Positions 1 through 11,400 of a stretch of 64,000 bases of DNA are shown here, in pieces. The number at the start of each line of letters is the position of its first letter. The stretch's first letter is position 1. The position numbers and the translations under genes are program-made. Origin of the DNA: Bufo bufo (taxonomy: Eukaryota; Chordata; Amphibia; Anura; Bufonidae); NCBI RefSeq assembly GCF_905171765.1, contig NC_053398.1, positions 51,582,338 to 51,646,337 of the forward strand, written 5' to 3'. The notes under the pieces are model-generated. The model was given only the letters and a program-made list of their open reading frames with translations. It made no database searches and was not told the origin of the DNA.

Positions 1-135
1 TGCTGTCCGTGACACCTTCCAGGTGCAGGACGACTCCCCCTCCACTAGTCACCAGGGAGGGCTTTTCTCCGAGCCAGGCAAACTCCTAATGCCTTCCCCT
101 TACATGACGACTTTTCGGTCGTCATTGCCAAGGCG

Positions 136-931
136 TTGTACCATCCAGATCGTCGCTTTAACACGCCAAAGCGACTTGATCTGCTGTATCACTTTCCTGC
201 GGACTGGGTGGCTAAGTGGTCCGCCCCTCCCAAGGTGGACCCTATGGTAGCATGCCTCGCCAAAAACACCACCATTCCAGTAGCCGATGGCTCAGCCCTG
301 CAGGACCCAGTGGATCACCGCATGGAGTCTTGGGCGAAGTCCATTTTTGCGGCAAGTGGCTCAGCGCTTCGGCCCATTTTCGCCTCCGCTTGGGTCTCGG
401 AGTGGGCACTCCGGTTAAACCAGGACTTGGTGGCGGACATTATGCTCACTGAGCTCCAGTCCTTGGCTCTGCAAATTTCACAGGTGGGGAAGTACCTCTG
501 TGAGGCATCCTTGGATGCGGGTGCACTTGTTGCCCATTCATCGGCTCTAATCGGCGGTAACCTTGAGGCGAGAACTCTGGCTTAAGGTTTGGGCAGCGGA
601 CTCTTCGTCAAAGCGTTCCCTTACCAGCTTTCCGTTTGTCGACTCCCGTTTGTTCGGTACCCGGCTTGATGAAATCCTCTCTGAGGCTACGGGCGGTAAA
701 AGTACCCATCTCTCGCAAGGAAAGTCCAGGCGCATGTTTCGCGCTAAGCAGACAAGTGCCCGGGTCCAGTCCTTTCGTCGCTTCTCCGGCACGCGTCTGG
801 CAGCAACAGTAGCCCCTTCCAGATCCTCTACGCAGGACCAGCGGAGGAAGCCATTCTTCAGACCTCAACCAGCCTGGCGCCCAAAGACACAGCCTGCCCG
901 TCCCGCGTCCGGCAAGCAGTCCTCCGCATGA
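136..931 (+). pseudogene. DIRS gag-like protein, frameshifted
   Basis: Frame 1 (136-585) contains W-S-A-P-P-K-V-D-P-M-V-A-C-L-A-K and a D-P-V-D-H-R-M-E segment, typical of the nucleocapsid-like first ORF of vertebrate DIRS elements. At about 545-570 the reading moves to another frame, continuing with L-W-L-K-V-W-A-A-D-S-S-S-K-R and the E-A-T-G-G-K-S-T segment, and ending in a basic, proline-rich tail near 931. The role in particle assembly is inferred from family knowledge. At least one frameshift makes it a pseudogene. No intact start is visible. Confidence 0.65.
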
Positions 932-953
932 AGATGCGCCCCCACCCTCGTGG

Positions 954-1800
954 GTGGGGGGTCGCCTACTCCTTTTTCAGGATATGTGGGCACTCAAAAT
1001 CGTAACCTCTGGTTACAAGATCGAGTTTTCGTCCCCTCCTCCGCAACGTTTCTTTCCTTTCCAGCCACCCAGGGATCCAGATCGAGCTGTCGCTTTTGTC
1101 CAGGCAATTCGATCTCTCCTTGCACGGGGGGTGATATCCCCGGTCCCTCGGACGGAGCAATTCTCAGAGTTTTATTCAAATCTGTTTGTCGTCCCCAAGA
1201 AAGAAGGATCAGTTCGCCCGGTTCTGGACCTCAAGTTGTTGAACCGGTTCCTCCGGGTTCAGCACTTCAGAATGGAATCCCTTCGCTCCGTGATTGCTTC
1301 ACGGGACTGAGGCGAATTCCTCTCGTCCATAGACATTCAGAACGCGTACTTACACGTCCCCATTGACTCGGTGCATCAGCGTTTCCTCTGCTTCGCAGTG
1401 GGGCTCCCTCACTATCAGTTCGTCACCCTTCCCTTTGGCCTGGCAAACAAAAATTCTCGCTCCTCCCCTGGCACTTCGTACTAGGGGCATCAACCTGATT
1501 TCCTATTTGGACGATATTCTGGTCAAAGTGGCGACCTTCGGTCAGAACGAGGACAGCCTGCGTATCACTTTGGATACCCTGGCATGGTTCAGGTGGTTGG
1601 TAAATTTCCAGAAGTCTTCTTTGCGTCCTACCAGATGGATCACTTTTCTAGGCATGATCCTTAATACAGCCGAGGCGTTGGTGCGCCTCCCTTTGGACAA
1701 GCGGCTGGCTCTTTGTCGGTCAATCCGCCTTCTCCTCCGGCGCAAGTACCCTTCAATTCGGTTTTGCATGAAGGTATTGGGTGCATTGGCCTTGAGAAAA
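954..1800 (+). pseudogene. DIRS reverse transcriptase, broken
   Basis: The translation shows F-V-V-P-K-K-E-G-S-V-R-P-V-L-D-L-K, then a TGA stop near 1308. The same frame continues with S-I-D-I-Q-N-A-Y-L-H-V-P-I and H-Y-Q-F-V-T-L-P-F-G-L-A. A deletion with a frameshift near 1450 follows. The catalytic S-Y-L-D-D-I-L-V-K box lies at about 1500-1530 in the next frame, and a thumb-like segment runs to about 1800. There the coding stops abruptly where foreign DNA begins. This is the DIRS/Gypsy-like RT fold. It is inactive because of the stop, the frameshift and the truncation. Confidence 0.8.
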
Positions 1801-1945
1801 TGAGGAAGCAGCACACTGTATAAACGAGGGGTGCACGTCCGGCCAATGTGGACCAGCACCTAGGTCCAATGAACTAGAAATGGAAAAACAGCCAGCAGCA
1901 CTCCGAATTGTCAAAAGAAAGAGGTGGTTTATTAGACCCAAAGTC

Positions 1946-1986
1946 AAGCGACGTTTCAACAGCTTGTTGCTGTCTTTATCAAGCAT
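1946..1986 (-). ncRNA. Hammerhead-ribozyme-like motif, U3-A8 variant, weak stem I
   Basis: Read on the minus strand, the order is TTGATAA core, one A, a six-pair helix (GACAGC with GCTGTT), GAAA, CG, then TC. Compared with CTGANGA, positions 3 and 8 are both changed (C to U, G to A), which keeps the 3-8 pair. Only two pairs remain in stem I, so this copy is probably decayed. The same arrangement recurs in the other Penelope-like ends of the window. Confidence 0.35.
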
Positions 1987-2910
1987 AGTGCACATGTGTT
2001 ACAAGCATGCTTTAAATAGGGATATCAATCCACAATGAATTAACATCAATTAAATAAAATATAGTGAAAATACAAAACATAAATAATACATGTGGTTACA
2101 TATAGTGGACTGCCGAGATCCGGCAAATACAGTGCATCAAAAAATTACGAAACAATAATACAGCATCTTATGCTTACTGTGAAAAAGAACTTAATGAGTG
2201 CAGGTGATTACCCTAATAAGGTGAATTAAAAACTCACTGTCCGGTGGGTAACTGTAAGCGGCATAGATCGTGCTCAGTGGCGTCTCCATTCACTAACCGC
2301 GCATGCGCGAGAAAGACAAGTCTCGCGATTACTCCAGCGTCTAGAGACTGAATAGCAGCCACAACAGAGATGGCCGAAGCGGCCTCACGCGTATTATGCG
2401 CATGTCCAGACGGTAATAGGTGCCGCCCAGCAGTCACTACGTAAACGTAGTCATGGAAATGAATAACAGCAAAACCATGGATCCTGATTCTATCGATATA
2501 GTATGTAATCGAAGGGTCTAGGGCACTGTCACCCGCCGATCCACATGACAAAGCATGTATGACCTCTGGGCACAGCGTCCTATCAACCCAATATTTCGGC
2601 TGTAGGAAGACAATGCATAATGTAGAGAGAGGGTGTCACCCAACAATGATAGATCATATTAATGAGCCATCAGTGTAAATTTAGGGGGAGATTAGCGTCG
2701 CCAGGATGTCCCCGCGAACCGCCATCAATCCCCCATGGGGGTGCATTGCTCTCTCACCCATGCATTTAGATATCAAAGCCAAATCAGTAAAATAAGGAAT
2801 AACAATGATGATCCAGGTACCATGGACAAATAGAAATGAATACATATAAAGACTGTATGGGTAGGCATCCAGTACAATGTGGACTAAATTCCGCATAAAT
2901 AATGCATCAA

Positions 2911-2969
2911 TGATCAAAATATGTTGTAAGCGGATAACATATTTTTATCCGCTTACAACATCTTTTGAT
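2911..2969. repeat. Near-perfect 59-bp palindrome
   Basis: Two arms of about 25 bp, each containing TGTTGTAAGCGGATA or its complement and each bounded by GATCAAAA or TTTTGATC, flank a short AT-rich centre. It would extrude as a hairpin. It marks the right junction of the rearranged segment inside the DIRS copy. Confidence 0.8.
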
Positions 2970-2970
2970 C

Positions 2971-3625
2971 GTATCGGCTGGTCTCTTCTGAAGGACCAGC
3001 CGATACGGGTGCAGTCAGACAACGCCACGGCAGTGGCTTATATCAACCATAAAGGAGGAACCCGCAGTCGGGCAGTGATGACGGAGTCAGCCAAGATCCC
3101 ACGGTGGGCAGAGACCCATGTACCAGCTCTTTCGGCGGTCTACAATCCGGGAGTGGAGAACTGGATGGCGGATTTCCTCAGTCGGACGACGGTGGGCCCG
3201 GGGGAGTGGTCTTTGCATCCGGACGTGTTCAAATCAATATGTCTCCGGTGGGGCCGACCAGAGGTGGACCTGATGGCATCCAGACTCAACCACAAGCTCC
3301 CTGTTCTCTCGAACAAGAGATCCCAGGACATGCGCAGTAGACGCGCTGGTGACACCATGGGACTGGTGTTCCTTGGTGTACGTGTTTCCACCTCTCCCTC
3401 TCCTGGCCCGAGTCTTACGCAAAATCAAGATGGAGGGCATCAAAACGATCCTCATCTCTCCGGATTGGCCTCATCGCACATGGTACACAGACATCGTTTG
3501 TCTCCTAGGAGACACACCGTATCTCCTTCTGCTCAGACCAGATCTTCTCTCTCAGGGTCCTGTCTTCCACCAGCGTTTAGAGTCGCTACGTTTGACGGCG
3601 TGGTTGTTGAAAGCGCCATTCTGAA
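2971..3625 (+). pseudogene. DIRS RNase H / connector region, frameshifted
   Basis: The first frame shows V-Q-S-D-N-A-T-A-V-A-Y-I-N, the RNase H segment found in DIRS elements, then A-V-Y-N-P-G-V-E-N-W-M-A-D-F-L-S-R and P-E-V-D-L-M-A-S-R. Near 3340 the coding shifts to another frame: Y-V-F-P-P-L-P-L-L-A-R-V-L-R-K-I, P-D-W-P-H-R-T-W-Y-T-D and P-D-L-L-S-Q-G-P-V-F-H. This is the conserved link between RNase H and recombinase in DIRS pol. The N-terminal acidic residues of RNase H are missing because of the upstream rearrangement. Confidence 0.75.
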
Positions 3626-3639
3626 GCAGCAAAGTTTCT

Positions 3640-4618
3640 CGGGCAGGGTCATCCACACCATGATTAAAGCCAGGAAACGGGTGTTGTCCAGGATTTATTA
3701 CAGAACTTAGAAGTCCCTTTTGCATTTCTGTGAAGAACGTAGCCTCCCCCCTCTACGCTTCTCTCTTCCCATCGTTCTTTCATTTCTGCAGTTGGGTCTG
3801 GATTTGAGCCTTGCCCTTAGTTCCTTGAAGGGACAGGTGTCGGCCCTATCAATTTTTTTCCCAGCGTCCTCTGCCACTTCAGGCAGTGGTTAAGACCTTC
3901 CTGCAAGGGGTGGCCCATACCATTCCTCCTTATTGTCCTCCCTTGCCTTCTTGGGATTTGAACCTTGTTCTGGGTTCTCTCCAATCGGCTCCATTTGAGC
4001 CTTTAGACACAGTTCCCTTCCGTATTCTTTGCTGGAAGGTCGCATTCTTAGTGGCTATAATTTCCACCAGGCGCGTTTCAGAATTGGCAGCGTTTTCCTG
4101 TAAGGAACCCTTCCTTTTTCTGCACCAAGATAAGGCAGTACTCCGACCTATACCTTTTTTTCAGCCGAAGGTAATCTCGGCCTTCCATGTCAACGAAGAC
4201 ATCGTTCTTCTGTCATTCTGCCCCTCTCCTTCGCATTCTAGAGAGCGGGCTCTCCATCAACTGGATGTAGTTAGAGCTCTCAGGATTTACTTGTCTGTCT
4301 CGAGAGCTTTCCGCCATACGGACTCTCATTATTCCAGAAGGTCCTCGGAAGGGTTTGGCGGCTTCCAAGGTGACGATTGCCAGGTGGATCCGGTTGGTAA
4401 TTATCAAGGCATACCGCTCCCGGGGCAAGGTGCCGCCCCTTGGTATTATGGCTCCCTCGACCAGGGTGGTGGGCACGTCTTGGGCTCGCTTCCATCAAGC
4501 TTCAGCTTCACAGCTGTGCAAGGCAGCGACATGGTCATCCTTGCACACGTTCACCAAGTTTTACCAGGTGCATACTTTTGCATTGGTGGATGCTGCTCTG
4601 GGCCGTAAGGTCTTGTAG
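3640..4618 (+). pseudogene. DIRS tyrosine recombinase, degenerate
   Basis: The segment I-S-T-R-R-V-S-E-L-A-A-F supplies the first catalytic arginine region. Further on, in a shifted frame (4355-4618), S-T-R-V-V-G-T-S-W-A, then C-K-A-A-T-W-S-S-L-H-T-F-T-K-F-Y gives the second arginine and the candidate nucleophilic tyrosine. The residue expected to be His in H-x-x-R reads Pro (A-P-S-T-R). In family terms this enzyme integrates the circular DNA copy. Stops, a frameshift and the His loss argue that it is dead. Confidence 0.75.
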
Positions 4619-4732
4619 GCAGCTGTGTCTTGAGCTTTCGCAAGGCAGTTTTCATGGGGATGTGTTCTTCCCGCCCCATGGACTGCTTTGGAACGTCCCA
4701 CGGTTCTGTGTCCCCCAATGATACGAGCGAGA

Positions 4733-5122
4733 AAACAAGATTTTTGTGAACTCACCTGTAAAATCTCTTTCTCGCTTAGTTCATTGGGGGGACACAGCTC
4801 CCACCCATTGTGTTTCATTATAACCGCAGGTGCTGGCGGTTTGTTTGCCAGTGGGGTCCTCAGTTTGGTTTGGCCCTTCTGGCATTAGTTGTGTTCTGAT
4901 TGCTTTTATATGTTTTTTTTATTTTTTTTCCCTACTGCTTGAGCACAAACTGATATGCTCTCTCCAGGCTGGAGGGGGTATAGCCGGCAGAGGAGGAGCT
5001 AACATATTTTAGCCTAGTGTCACCTCCTAGTGGCAGCAAGCAGCTATACCCACGACTCTGTGTCCCCCAATTAACTAAGTGAGAAAGAGATTTTACAGAT
5101 GAGTTCACAAAAATCTTGTTTT
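4733..5122. repeat. DIRS internal complementary region plus right terminal repeat
   Basis: 4733-4800 is the inverted complement of 5058-5122, with a few mismatches. Both contain AAAATCTC/GAGATTTT and the CCCCCAAT run. The 258 bp between them is pyrimidine-rich. The DIRS2 copy shows the same arrangement at about 41012-41085 and 41262-41325, so the pairing is a shared feature and not a chance hairpin. Confidence 0.75.
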
Positions 5123-5265
5123 TAGTGGCTTCTGTTTTGACCTTTTTTAGTTTCTTAATTTTTGTGTTTTTACTCCTTTTGAGCTCTTGTTTTTTTTTTT
5201 TTATATCCGACCAGTTTCTCACTTCTGGCTTTTCTCTCCTTTGCTTCCTGTCATCCCCCTCTCAG

Positions 5266-5430
5266 AGTAGCCGTAAGAAGCAGTCGGTGAAAGTGAGCGC
5301 TGAAATCAGAGTGGAGTTGGAGGATTTTAAGTCCGAGTTTGACCTGGGTCTTATTGACCGGCTAGGGTCCCTCTTCCCAGATGGAGCCACAAAAGCAGCA
5401 AGCCCTCAAGGACACTTCGGCTTGCACCTG
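5266..5430 (+). CDS. atg2a: ATG2A exon 1 of window (phase 0 to 0)
   Basis: Acceptor CCCCCTCTCAG, then 55 codons including V-E-L-E-D-F-K-S-E-F-D-L-G-L-I-D-R-L, donor GTAAGA. The exon ends exactly on a codon. It lies only 143 bp after the end of a DIRS element. It belongs to the lipid-channel part of the protein, upstream of the P-E-E-D acidic segment in the next exon. Confidence 0.8.
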
Positions 5431-8400
5431 GTAAGAAAAGGATTAAGAAAAAAAAAGCTAGTGAAGGATTATTTATAGATGAAGTGTTAGCTAAACTGGG
5501 TTTCCATATAATAATTCACATTGTGCTTGTTTAGCTGTAGTTTTACTGCCAGTCTGCATAAATCTCTGTCTGTTCTGTAAAACAATGTCTAGCTTTGTTT
5601 GGATTAATATTTTGCTGGTGAAAACAGTGAATATCTGTGTTTCAGTCTGATTTATTCTTCATGCCCTCCAAACAAACTATTGACTTAGACTTATGACTGT
5701 ATATCTCTGTGCTAAAGTTAGCCTTGCCAAAACCACAGCATTGTTATTTTCTCTGTGTCAGAGTGATGCGACTCCTGCCCCTGAAGAGGATATAGAGATT
5801 CATGTATTGGCTTCCAAAGCACACATACATCTCCAGTTCCCAGTACCAGACTTAAGACCCCCTGCAGAGCGCCGGTCTTGGGCACAGAAGGCCGTAAGGA
5901 AGGAATCTCTGGAAATGGAGGTGGCAGATTTGGAGATCAGTACACAAAGGAAAACTGGTGTAGAAGAACCCAGCAAGATAGAGATAACATTTGGGGACCT
6001 ACATGGTGAGATACATTGTCATGATGGTTAGAAAGTCTCCAAAACGCTAAAGGTGAGATTTCTCATTACTAGTGCAAAGAAACGGGAAGGAGTTCCTCCA
6101 TTGCAACTAATCCTGCTTTTATTTCTAAATGACCCCTAAGAACTGAGAGCTGCCATCTGATTAGTTGCTCTCCCTTTCTTTGGGTTAGTTTTGATAAATC
6201 TCCCCAGTGGTGTTTGGAATAGACAGCAGGGAGCGAGTAAAGCTTTCCAGTAACATATGTGATGTTCATGTAATCCCTTCAGGTGTATTCTCTGATGGGA
6301 ACAAGTTACGTGTTCCATGTCTGAAGGTCAGTAAAGGAATAGATCCTCTCGCCAAACCAGGGGGAAAGAAATTCATCTTCCCCAGGTTAGTGAACATTGC
6401 AAGCAATGGCATATTACATTTTTTTTTAAAACAATGCAGTATTCTGAAACATAAAAGAGCAGTTGTTTTAAAATTCCTTTCACATTTTTAGTATTTTAGT
6501 GACCCTCCTTCCTGAAAACAAAGCCTTTCCATGGGACCTGTGCCGGGACAAAATTGAAGACCCAGATCTTCCATCTGTGGAAAGCCCTTGTGAATTGAAA
6601 CAGCCTGAACCTTCCCCTTTCTCATCTAAGAGGACAATGTTTGAGACTGAAGAGGTTAGCCATGATATATCAGTTACTTCTGTGTCATTCTATGGCCTAG
6701 CTTATATTGGTATACTATATACATTTATATATGTATTATACATGATTTTCAGTCCTCTGCAATATTTTTCACAATTTTGTAACTTTTCCTCATAGATGGT
6801 TATTCCAGCTGACCCAGAAGAAATGGCAGATTTCCAACAGGTGACCCTTGGATCCTCCCAGTATAGACTTGAGATCACTCTGCCCAGAGCTCACATATTC
6901 CTTCCCAGTAAGGAAATGTATGAAAACTTGTACAACAGGTATTGTATTTGATCATACTGCCCCATTTATTATATGACTTTACTGCATACTTTACTATGCA
7001 TGGACCTTTTCTGCTCCTCAGGTTGTGTAATGATCTGTTGATGTGGGAGCCTATGGTTTTGTTTGATGCGCCCCTGACTGACTCTCTGTTCCCTTCTGAG
7101 ACACTATCTATGCCGAGTTACCAACAGGACACTTTCCGCATTTGCAAGTCGGCATTCCGACTAGGTGAGTTTGTGTTACAGGTGTATGTATTTCACCCGT
7201 AATTATAGGTGGCCATAGACTTGAACGACTTATTAGGTAGAAAGGTGTCATATGTAAAATATTTGAAGGTATCCAAATTGTCACTCAGCATCTCAGGTGA
7301 GCAAACCTATCCATTTCTTTGTCCCCGTGTGTTACAGTGCTCAGGTTATGTAAAGAAATGGTTATAATGCAGGGGTGTGCACTATAATCATTTCTCTAAA
7401 TAACTTGCATTGCAGATTCTGCTTCTAAATGTCTCAAATAGACTTTATTCCTGGGCTCCCACCCCCAGTACGGGAGCGAGCACTGTACAATGAAATGACA
7501 TTCTACAGCGCTAGCTCACCTACTAGGAGACAGAACAGGGTGCGCTATCGACTTGTACATGAGTATCTGGTAGCATGGGCTGAATCAGACCATGCTTTGT
7601 AGAAGCAGAATCTGCAATACAAGATCCAAGAAGTGATTATTGTGCCTACTCCTGCACTATGATCGTTTCTCTCTGTAGTCATAGGTACCTGCCCCCTCCC
7701 CTGACATGTCTGTATTAGGAACTACTTGCCTTCCACATGTGATAATTCTGGAGCATCTTTTCTTATGGCTCTGTGTTGTGCTATTATGTCTGCTAGAAGT
7801 TATGAATGGTCAGCAGCTTGCAATAAAGGTACAGATGGGTGTTACCAATTGGGGGGTGTCCCTGCACAGCCTGACACACCCGCTAATGGTAACACCCAGC
7901 AGTATGTTTACTGCAGGCTGCTGGCAATTTTTAAACTTCTATCAGGAATAATACAGGAATGGCATAACATAGAGTCATAAGAACAGATGCTGCAGAATTG
8001 TTACTACATGGGGAATGCAAGTCGTTACTACAGCAGACATGTCAGGGGAGGTGACGACTTATTTTTTAAACAAATTTTTCTAAATTTGATTAGCTTTATA
8101 CTTCTGTCTTGTCAACGTCTCGTCTGATTATACAATGTTCACAGACTCGGATTCGGAAGATGAAGATTCCCATTTCTACTCTGTAGACGACACTTCCAGG
8201 TTCAGAAAAGGTTCTCAAGAAGGTCAAAGCTTCTTTTCTGCTGCTATCACCATTTTGAAAGGACGAATTACAGCTTGGACTGAAGCCAAGGTCATATTCT
8301 TCACTGCCTTACATCTAGTTTGTTGTTCCTGCTGATGGTTTCCGTTCAGGTTTTGTTATACATTTTGATAGAAAGAATAATGCAGAATATAGCGAAATTC

Positions 8401-11400
8401 TTGTCATGAAAAATGACCGAAGCCTTGAGGGACCCCACTGAATTTGATGGGGTCTGTTGGTGACTATTTAGATCCATTAGACAGCGGATCTGTTACAGCT
8501 TTTTGGCTTCAGTTCACTGTTGTGCAGCCAGTACATATTGATGACCTGCCCTCAATATCGGATCGTGGGTGTCTCTAGCAGCAGCGGCACCGTGTAATTC
8601 AGGTGAATAGAACAAGCACTTGTAATGACTTCTGAGATGACGGCAGGGGCTGCACAACCCCTTTGATTGGTAAATCAAACTCTTATGTAAAAAATACGGT
8701 GCAATGCATTTGTAAAAATTGGAAAATAATTGGCTTTTCACAGTCAAACTTTTGTAACCTGACAGATAACCTTTTTGGTAGCTGGATATATGCCGTTTCA
8801 CCTGACTTTTATGTGTCTGGACAGGTTTATTTTTACACCTTTTACACCACAGTCTATGCTTGATACCTCTAAATATTCTGGTTATGTGTCTGTCTTATTG
8901 CCTCTTCACATCTACACCGTAGAATGAAGGAAACGGGAGGCAGGAGGACCACCATGGCGAGGTCGTTCTGGATGTGGAAAATGGCCGCATTTTCAGTGTC
9001 TCAAAGTACAAAGGCAAAGCTGACCTCAGCTATCTGTGTATCGAGTCTGACATTGTAACCCTCTATCACAAAGGTATATACACAATGACGTGTTTAACAC
9101 ATAATGCGGCTTCTACTGTTTTCATAGCTATTTTGCCTTCTAGAGATGTATTTTCTATGTTGTGTGCATGTCACCTATGTTTTTTGTACCCTCTTTCTTC
9201 ATTACTCAGTACATTTTTTGTGTTGATTATTATTTTATTTTTTTGTAGCCACTGTAGAAGATTATTTACCACCAAGCATTCTAGAAATTCCCACTTTTGT
9301 AGCACCTTCAAACTTGAACCCTACTGTATACATCTCGGAAGAGGGGGTCTCTGCACAGCTGTCAGGATCTCGAAAGGAGAAGACCCTCAAGATGCTCTCA
9401 CTTTCTGTCCGTATTGACCTAAACCTTGTGAAGAATGTGAAGGTATCACCCCTGCTGTTCAATAAAGGGGGAGCAGAAAGGATTTTTTAGAATATAGAAA
9501 TAAAGGTTCAGAAGTCTGACTTATTATGTCAGACATATCAAAAGGATTTATGCCTTATTCACACGTCAGTGTTTTGGTCAGTGTTTTCCATTAGTGATTG
9601 TGAGCCAAAACCAGGATTAGATCTTCCACAGATATAAGGGATAGATCTACACCCGTTTTGTGTTTAGAACCGCACCTAGTTTGGGCTCCAAATTACTGAA
9701 GGAAATCACTGACCGATCACTGACTGTGTGAATGAGGCCTTAGTCTGAGTTTCCACATATGATGCGGGGCAGTACTAGTGTAGTAGTGTTGCATGGTTTG
9801 CATCAAATTGCCTTGTATAGGGGAACATATAAAAACCACCTGCCTCACTTGTACATGCTGAGGACCACTGCAATGTATGGCCACTGGACACACTATCAAC
9901 CTGCTCACCACTGTGGAAACCGACCGTAGGCCACTTTCACACAGTCAGTATTAGGTCAATGTTTTGCATCAGTATTTGTAACCTGAAAAAACGTCAATGG
10001 TTTCAGAACATAGAAGAGGTGCAAATCTTTCCATAAGACCTCATGCACACGACCATATCTATTTTGTGGACCTGAAATTGCTGATCCGCAAAATATGGAT
10101 ATCATCCATGTTGTGTCCACATTTTCTGCGGGCCCATTGGCTTCAATAGGTCGGCGCCCGCACTTTTGTGGACCCACAGACAAGTATATGACATGCTCTA
10201 TCACTTTGTGGAATGGACATACGGATGCAGAAAGAACACTGATCATGTGTGCTTTCCGCAATCATATTTCCATTTCCCAAAAATATATGCAGAATATGCA
10301 GACCACGGATCCACTGAAGTTAATCAGTAAAAAAAATGCAGACAGCACACGGAGTGCAGTAGATAACAGGTCGGCACTACCTTTTTCGAAGTTTGCGGTG
10401 CACGTGTCAGTGGATTGGCGTCCGATGAAACAATGTAGCAAAAAGACCGGCACTTCGCAGAGTTGCAATCAGGAATTCGATTTATTGGTCACATATTATA
10501 ATTCCATAGTGACGCGTTTCAGCACCAATGTGCTTTCTTCAGACTACAAACAAACATCTCACATAAAAGCTTTAAATAGGCAAATGAAATACAGGGGAAC
10601 TGATGTCATCAGTAGGCTCCTCCCCCTCATTGACGATGATAGCCATGTCATGGGAATTATGTAATAAGGTGTAATCCAATACGTTTAGTAATCAATCCCG
10701 CTAGAAAAAAGGAAAATACATTTATAAACTATATGGGCAGGATACTTCATAGGAAGCAAGATACATTATATTCACGATTGAGGCCCCTGGGCTCCATCGT
10801 TTGTAAACGATGGATCCAGTTGGCCTCTCTCTTTAGTAACATTTTATTTCTTTCGCCCCCCTCGACGGGGTAGCGACACTCCCTCAATGATTTGATACCG
10901 TAACTGTGCAATATTATGCTTTTTTTCATGGAAATGAAGGGGTATTGGAAGCAATAAATTTCCTTTTCTGTTAATTCTGTAGATTTGTGTTTACTCAGCC
11001 TGTCCTTCATTCTCATGGAGGTTTCCCCCACATATAATAATCCACATGGACACTTGAGAATGTAAATAACAAATCTACTATCACATTTAAATGTACCCCT
11101 AAACAAAGCACATTGGTGCTGAAACGCGTCACTATGGAATTATAATATGTGACCAATAAATCGAATTCCTGATTGCAACTCTGCGAAGTGCCGGTCTTTT
11201 TGCTACATTGTTTCAGCACACGGACTGCAGTCATATTTTGTGGGTCCATGATACGACTGTGTGCATCGGGCCTCACCGTGTGAAAGCTGCCTAAGGGCTC
11301 TTCCTTTTTTTATGTATATGCAGATTTTCTAGAAGCAGCAATGTGAAAATGAGTTGTTGGTGTGTATAACAAAGTGTGTGTGTAATAGGCCATCTGACCA

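Larger units (their letters stand above)
1799..2970 (-). mobile_element. Insertion/rearrangement within the DIRS copy, with Penelope-like terminal motif
   Basis: The RT frame stops making sense at about 1799 and RNase H coding resumes after about 2970; part of the RT thumb and RNase H start is missing. On the minus strand, 1946-1986 carries a hammerhead-like terminal motif of the type seen in the Penelope-like copies elsewhere in this window. The middle (2000-2900) has no convincing protein. The right side ends in a near-perfect palindrome at 2911-2969. Assignment as a Penelope-like terminal fragment rests only on the short motif, so the call is tentative. Confidence 0.4.
1..5122 (+). mobile_element. 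DIRS-type tyrosine-recombinase retrotransposon, 5'-cut by window, degenerate
   Basis: In order on the + strand I see a gag-like region, a reverse transcriptase with YLDD, an RNase H-like/connector region, and a tyrosine recombinase with R-V-S-E-L. That order, with a recombinase in place of a DDE integrase, is diagnostic of DIRS elements, which are abundant in amphibians. The right end holds two inverted copies of about 65 bp, at 4733-4800 and 5058-5122. Both contain the run CTGTGTCCCCCAAT or its complement. This fits the DIRS plan of a terminal repeat plus an internal complementary region used to close a circular intermediate. The coding frames carry stops and frameshifts, and 1.80-2.97 kb is foreign or rearranged. 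The left end lies outside the window. Confidence 0.85.
10344..11232 (-). mobile_element. 5'-truncated Penelope-like element with 111-bp inverted arms
   Basis: Inverted arms at 10426-10536 and 11105-11215 flank a minus-strand GIY-YIG coding region. A likely target duplication of about 18 bp (CAGCACACGG[A/G]xTGCAGT) is seen at about 10344-10361 and 11215-11232. About 65 nt of extra tail lie between the left duplication and the left arm. The reverse transcriptase part is missing, as expected for 5' truncation. Inverted terminal arms and a GIY-YIG domain are hallmarks of Penelope-like retroelements. Confidence 0.8.
9929..11291. mobile_element. Outer MITE of a three-layer nest in ATG2A intron 9
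   Basis: The outer ends GCCACTTTCACAC and GTGTGAAAGCTGCC are imperfect inverted repeats at 9929 and 11291, flanked by TAG and TAA. Inside sits a second MITE (10037-11272), whose ends ACCTCATGCACACGAC and TGTGTGCATCGGGCC belong to the family seen at 58291 and 59057. Inside that lies the Penelope-like copy. The nesting order gives relative ages. Confidence 0.6.

Noticed and set aside
954..1800. RT segment as an endogenous retrovirus
   Set aside because: No LTRs, protease, DDE integrase or envelope; the tyrosine recombinase and complementary end repeats indicate DIRS.
2234..2551. Minus-strand frame of 105 codons in the DIRS insert
   Set aside because: No motif or similarity recognised, and the flanks are non-coding repeat.
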